A stretch of DNA of 20,909 nt from contig FLMG01004142.1 in the NCBI GenBank assembly GCA_900088475.1, positions 1 through 20,909 on the forward strand, in the 5' to 3' direction. The notes under the pieces were generated by a model, which saw only the letters and a program-made list of their open reading frames with translations, was not told the origin of the DNA and did no database searches. The DNA comes from Hyphochytrium catenoides. Taxonomy: Eukaryota; Sar; Hyphochytriomycetes; Hyphochytriales; Hyphochytriaceae. Positions 9,514 to 20,909 of the stretch are shown here, in pieces. The first letter of the stretch is position 1; each line of letters starts with the position of its first letter. Position numbers and translations under genes: made by a program.

Positions 9514-9610
9514 AGTCCCCTTGGGGACTCAGGGGAACGTCTCAGTTTGAGTCCCCCTGACATCCCAGCGGATCCTCCCCCGCAAGGGTTCAGGATCGCA
9601 GGCCGCTGGG
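9514..9610. other. Array of three consecutive hairpins (structured element of unknown function)
   Basis: Three inverted repeats lie end to end. Hairpin 1 pairs AGTCCCC (9514-9520) with GGGGACT (9523-9529). Hairpin 2 pairs TCAGGGG (9529-9535) with CCCCTGA (9554-9560) and has an inner CTCA/TGAG stem (9541-9544/9548-9551). Hairpin 3 pairs CCCAGCGG (9564-9571) with CCGCTGGG (9603-9610), then GATCCT with AGGATC (9571-9576/9592-9597; 9571 can pair in either stem) and CCC with GGG inside. No tRNA, 5S or snRNA signature was recognised. It lies between the AP1G promoter microsatellite and the orphan exons downstream of ABCC. It could be a structured RNA, a small palindromic mobile-element remnant, or a regulatory cruciform. 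Confidence 0.6.
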
Positions 9611-9972
9611 GTGAAAGCCGCCTGATCACACCTTAAAACCTTCCCCCTACTGAACTACAAACTTCACTTTCCACTTCACCTCAGTCTGATTAATCTTAAT
9701 TATTGATTATCAGATCACGATCGCGCCGAGCTGCAGTAAGGATGTCGGATGTCACTTTCTGAAGCTTCTGTTCGCAATGACGATGATCTGTCAGAAGGAG
9801 AGTCACGATGGAAGCTCTTCCATTGTGCCGCTTCCTTGTTGATCACGCGGCAATGTCATACAGCCTTTAACGCATTCAAGAGACACTGTCGTGCTCATTC
9901 AGCTTTGCCACATCGCTGGAAGGATGCCAAGATGAGAGGTGAGTCATTTGTTAACAGCTTGTGTAGTAGGAG
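9611..9972. other. No gene recognised
   Basis: A 75-codon plus-strand frame (9749-9976) is open but shows no recognisable motif, domain or conserved pattern. The minus strand is broken. The first part (9660-9720) is A/T-rich. Nothing here can be assigned. Confidence 0.4.
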
Positions 9973-10164
9973 TTAACGCTTGTTTAGTTCCCATTCGGCG
10001 CCACTCGTCAACTTCGTACCGGCACTTAGCATGTTTCTAGGAACGACCTTTGCCATCCTGAGTTTACTCATAGGCCCTTCTTTTATAAATGCATATGCAA
10101 AGCCAAGTGTCGGTAGATAAATGTGAAGAGATAATACCGCCTTCAAATCTGCCCTACGCTGCAA
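9973..10164 (-). CDS. Unidentified exon-like stretch between ABCC and AP1G
   Basis: On the minus strand an acceptor-like GACGTTGCAG leads into an open frame that ends with TAA at 9973-9975. It contains LHIYLPTLGFAYAFI and, after an internal ATG, MAKVVPRNMLSAGTKL. The second half shows the purine-any-pyrimidine codon bias seen in the verified exons. No family is recognised and no upstream exon with matching phase was found. It could be the terminal exon of a small gene following ABCC on the same strand, or a chance frame. Confidence 0.25.
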   Translation of the reverse strand: MQRRADLKAVLSLHIYLPTLGFAYAFIKEGPMSKLRMAKVVPRNMLSAGTKLTSGAEWELNKR

Positions 10165-10515
10165 CGTCAGCTCCTCCCAGCTCTTAGCTCACTTCAAAAA
10201 GGGGATACTGAGGTTTCATATTATAAATTCGCTAAGGGCGAGTTCGTCCTCAATGCACGATTCGCAAGGACCAGAAGACGCCGTGCATGGAGAAATAAGT
10301 GCATACGTCTACTGGTCTCTCATTTCTCACAAGTCCAAGGGCAGATAGAGGCATCTCCATCTCGGTAAGGTAGCAGGGTGTTTAGATCGTGACCTTGCCA
10401 GCGTTGTTGAGTTACGGGCTGACATTGCAGGATTTGAGAATTGAGAAGACGATGTAGAACTCTCCTCTTGGCTGCAAAACAGTGCGACTGCTTCATATTC
10501 TTACTCGCGACCACG
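10165..10515. other. No gene recognised
   Basis: Only short frames are present. A 64-codon minus-strand frame (10320-10514) lacks recognisable motifs and coding-like codon bias. If the stretches at 10516-10698 and 9973-10164 belong to one gene, this would be its intron. Confidence 0.35.
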
Positions 10516-10698
10516 TTAAATGATCTCGCGATCTAGGAAGAACTCCATTTGCCGCGACTCGAGCCTCAGCACAGCTGCCACCGGTAACCCATAGACGCCC
10601 ATGCTAGTCAGAGCTCGCAGGGTAAATCGGGGGAGGATACACACGTCCTTAGTGGACGCTTCGTAGGGATACTTGACCCTACCTCGCATGTGCTGCAT
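10516..10698 (-). CDS. Unidentified exon-like stretch downstream of ABCC
   Basis: A minus-strand frame can start at ATG 10698 or after an acceptor-like TTTCTCCATGCAG. It reads through GRVKYPYEAS, CILPRFTLRALTSMGVYG and RLESRQMEFFLD to TAA at 10516-10518. Codon bias looks coding. About 100 bases further upstream, an ATG at 10799 opens another frame that does not join this one in phase at an obvious donor. The ABCC stop codon is 237 bases upstream on the same strand. The family is not recognised; it may be a small independent gene. Confidence 0.3.
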   Translation of the reverse strand: MQHMRGRVKYPYEASTKDVCILPRFTLRALTSMGVYGLPVAAVLRLESRQMEFFLDREII

Positions 10699-10934
10699 GG
10701 AGAAAGTATGGATTTATGGAGGTTTATAGTAGGGAGCAGCTTATGATCCGATCCATCGCCACCTTGTGAAGAAAGCTGCGGCGATTGGGGGGTCCTCATG
10801 TTCGCGTTAGGTAGCCGAGATCCGTACGGCGTTGGAAGCTTGATGCAGATGAACTTCCCTGGGTCGTGGTGCTATCTCCACACTTGCATTTGTCTGTTCT
10901 ATCCCGTGGTCTGTTTCTTAAGCGATCTGAGCGC

Positions 10935-19235
<8,301 letters not shown>

Positions 19236-19760
19236 ATACAATGCCTATCGAGCATCACCTCCTCAACAGCCTTCATCCTTCCTTCTGCCGCAAGATTGCC
19301 TACTTAGATCCGAGTCTGATAGCACTAGCAATAGAGAGCCAAGGTGATGACGGGCACGTTGCCAGAGCTTTGGCTAAGTACTATAGCTCTTGGCGCCGTG
19401 TGTAGGAGCGCTTAAGCTAGTCGGCAGGCTGGCTCCTTTGACAACCCCAAGTAACCGAAGCATTGCAGAATGAGGTGTTGGGTAGGTCCTTGCCCTCGCT
19501 TCCTTCTCGTCCTCTGCCTCAGTGGGCAAGAGGAGAGGAGACAGCTGAAGGCAGGTGTGTCTCTCCTCTGCCGGTCAGGCTGCATTCACTGGGAGCGGGC
19601 AAGAGGAGAGGAGACAGCTGAAGGCAGGTGTGTCTCTCCTCTGCCGGTGGCGGAAGAAGGAACGTAGAGGACGACGGACCACATCAGAGCTCCAGCTCCT
19701 GTTCTTATCCTCCGAACAGACAAGTCCCTTGTATCTCGTGAGCTCAGCACTCTGTGACAT
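19236..19760 (-). other. ABCC upstream region with possible true first exon
   Basis: A minus-strand ATG at 19760 lies about 47 bases downstream of a TATA-centred palindrome and opens MSQSAELTRYKGLVCSEDKN, with coding-like codon bias for its first 35 or so residues. This may be the true start of ABCC. It would be spliced into the 19235-18794 exon somewhere upstream of the stretch ASRLTEKVLAADDSSYQ. In that case the first 60-90 residues of the simple model (ATG 19235) are intron. I could not fix a donor and acceptor with certainty; CCCA|GTGAAT and CTATAAG| are candidates. Confidence 0.4.
19524..19648. repeat. Perfect 52-base direct duplication with 21-base spacer
   Basis: Copies 19524-19575 and 19597-19648 are identical by eye, from GGGCAAGAGGAG to CTCTGCCGGT. 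Each copy holds an inverted pair, GAGACA and TGTCTC, around a 16-base loop, so each can fold into a hairpin. The pair lies about 290-410 bases upstream of ATG 19235 and just inside the possible upstream ABCC exon. A recent tandem duplication is the simplest origin. A regulatory role is only possible. Confidence 0.9.
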
Positions 19761-19800
19761 GATACTTCCCCCTGTACATCTCGCCTTCTTATAGCCCTCT

Positions 19801-19814
19801 GTCTTTATAAAGAC
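19801..19814. promoter_or_regulatory. TATA-centred perfect palindrome
   Basis: GTCTTTATAAAGAC is a perfect 14-base palindrome with a TATAAA core readable on both strands. It lies 41 bases before the minus-strand ATG at 19760, and the possible plus-strand gene at 20253 lies about 440 bases away in the other direction. It may serve as a core promoter for ABCC, or for both directions. Confidence 0.45.
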
Positions 19815-19836
19815 TCGCTCTGTCTTTCGCTCGGGG

Positions 19837-19844
19837 TGACGTCA
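19837..19844. promoter_or_regulatory. CRE-type palindrome TGACGTCA
   Basis: A perfect eight-base TGACGTCA, the classic binding site of CREB/ATF-type and many plant and algal bZIP factors. It lies 22 bases beyond the TATA palindrome, a promoter-proximal position relative to ABCC. Such a site is expected by chance about once in 65 kb, so the placement is suggestive only. Confidence 0.45.
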
Positions 19845-20252
19845 AGGTATGCTAAGGCAGGACGCCGTTTCAGCAGCTGATGGTGCAGAAGCGAAGAGGT
19901 GACGCGAGATATTTAGGTGGAGAGACAGAGCCAAACGAGATATACATCAAGGTATACTTATAACTACTTAGCCGTTAGACAGATGCAGGAAAGACAAAGT
20001 CTAATGAAACAGAGCACTAGGGCAGACACAACCCATATAGTTCAAGTTCTTCTGACAACGAGCCAAGCAGCCCACCCCAGCCTTTCCCTGCCTATGAACC
20101 TCAATAGTTTCTCAATATATATCTCAAAGTAAAGCCTTAAATCTCATGGGTTATCTATACACTTTGGATAGAGGGATAGCCGGTAACGGCTCTGGAATGA
20201 TTGCGAAGGTCCTGGTTCTTGCGGTTCGCATCCTTTCTCTGTTGCAGGAGCC
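19845..20252. other. No gene recognised
   Basis: Short frames only. The part around 20090-20140 is A/T-rich (ATATATATCTC) and may be upstream sequence of the possible plus-strand exon at 20253. Confidence 0.4.
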
Positions 20253-20388
20253 ATGTCTCTTCGGAGCCAGGCGATCTTTTTGCGGTCTCTGCTGCGCGCT
20301 GCTCCCGCTCCTCCTCCGCCTCCTCCTACCGCCACCAGGCCTATCATCGTCACTCGTCATCAGTCATTGTCCGTCCTGCCTTGCCATG
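20253..20388 (+). CDS. Possible first exon encoding an organelle-type presequence
   Basis: ATG at 20253 (context GAGCCATG) opens MSLRSQAIFLRSLLRAAPAP followed by a run of prolines and an Arg/Thr/Val stretch. There are no acidic residues and regular arginines, as in mitochondrial leaders. The frame closes at 20403-20405 unless spliced at CATG|GTTACC (after 20388). A phase-compatible acceptor (GCTAACAAGACATAG, ending at 20609) leads to PEIDGVVVSVSSLQNRPWYF, which then meets a stop or another donor. The gene would run off the window. No family is recognised. A competing plus-strand frame at 20146-20610 is open but shows no motif. Confidence 0.3.
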
Positions 20389-20909
20389 GTTACCGGATTA
20401 GGGATTAGCCCTGGCCTTACTGCTGCGACTGCGGTGGTGGAGGATGTTAGTTGCTATGTAGCGGGAGAGGGCCCGGACAAGAATTGTCTGACTCTCTCAG
20501 AAAGTAAGGAGAGGAGTCTGAGCGCAATAAATGGCTTAGCTGAAGCTGGCAAGATTCACTTAGTGCAACTAGGAGCTGCAATGAGCGCTCTCACAGCTAA
20601 CAAGACATAGAGCCTGAGATAGATGGGGTGGTTGTTAGCGTTTCCTCTCTTCAAAACCGCCCCTGGTACTTCTTCCTCCCATGTGAAGGCACACTATGGC
20701 AACAGGAGAGATAGCTTGCCTTGCTCCTGACATATAGACATAGAGTTGCCGGCAGGTCATAACTGGCCAATGTCAAGGCCTATCCTCTATCATCCGTAAA
20801 GAAGGCAGATGGACAGGGTGACCACATGATGGCTCTACATTTGAGCGTGACGGACAAGACATACATTATTCATAGCTCTATAGCCTAACCTCAAGCACCT
20901 TCTCCTTTC
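20389..20909. other. No gene firmly recognised
   Basis: Apart from the tentative second exon near 20610-20710 described with the preceding entry, neither strand shows a recognisable product. The window ends here, so any gene is truncated. Confidence 0.35.

Noticed and set aside
9561-9612. tRNA-like reading of the third hairpin (GGGTTCAGGATC resembles a T-arm)
   Set aside because: No acceptor stem, anticodon arm or D-arm with correct spacing can be drawn on either strand.
9749-9976. 75-codon plus-strand frame
   Set aside because: No motif, no homology that I recognise, and no supporting splice or promoter context.
19524-19648. CRISPR-like repeat-spacer array
   Set aside because: Only two copies, in an intron-rich eukaryotic genome with no cas genes; this is a tandem duplication.
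20146-20610. 154-codon plus-strand frame
   Set aside because: Composition is irregular, with Leu/Pro runs from repeats and no domain; an overlapping frame gives a better leader peptide.

Overview
This window is nuclear DNA from an intron-dense eukaryote. Three protein-coding genes can be read from first to last exon by hand. All introns used run GT-AG, most are roughly 90-370 bases long, and spliced reading frames stay open across 5, 15 and 28 exons. (GA)n/(CT)n microsatellites recur in promoters and introns. The species cannot be named. A prokaryotic-type SfsA gene with introns and an arginine-rich leader suggests a protist with organelle-targeted genes of endosymbiotic or transferred origin (an alga or relative). 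That placement is inference.

Layout: (1) 1-1006 holds GA and CT microsatellites and a possible exon of an unidentified minus-strand gene (378-509). (2) 1007-3237, plus strand: a five-exon SfsA-family gene with PD-(D/E)xK nuclease-like residues. (3) 3321-3699, minus strand: two coding-looking open stretches of unknown identity, squeezed between the convergent ends of the SfsA gene and AP1G. (4) 3732-9096, minus strand: a complete AP-1 clathrin adaptor gamma subunit (868 residues, 15 exons). (5) 9097-10934: the AP1G upstream region with a TATA-like site, a (CT)n tract and a striking triple hairpin (9514-9610), then two orphan coding-like stretches. (6) 10935-19235, minus strand: a complete ABCC/MRP-type ABC transporter closest by eye to ABCC4 (about 1435 residues, 28 exons). 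Its first exon is uncertain and may lie near 19760. (7) 19236-20909: the ABCC upstream region with a perfect 52-base direct duplication, a TATA-centred palindrome and a perfect TGACGTCA site, then a possible first exon (20253-20388, plus strand) with a mitochondrial-type leader.

The genes do not form a pathway. AP-1 gamma works in clathrin-coated vesicle traffic between trans-Golgi and endosomes. The ABCC protein is a membrane exporter. The SfsA protein is probably an organellar or nucleic-acid-linked enzyme of unknown role. The most interesting points are the eukaryotic SfsA gene with its 114-residue leader, the triple hairpin upstream of AP1G, the duplicated and palindromic elements upstream of ABCC, and several exon-like stretches that belong to no gene I could identify.
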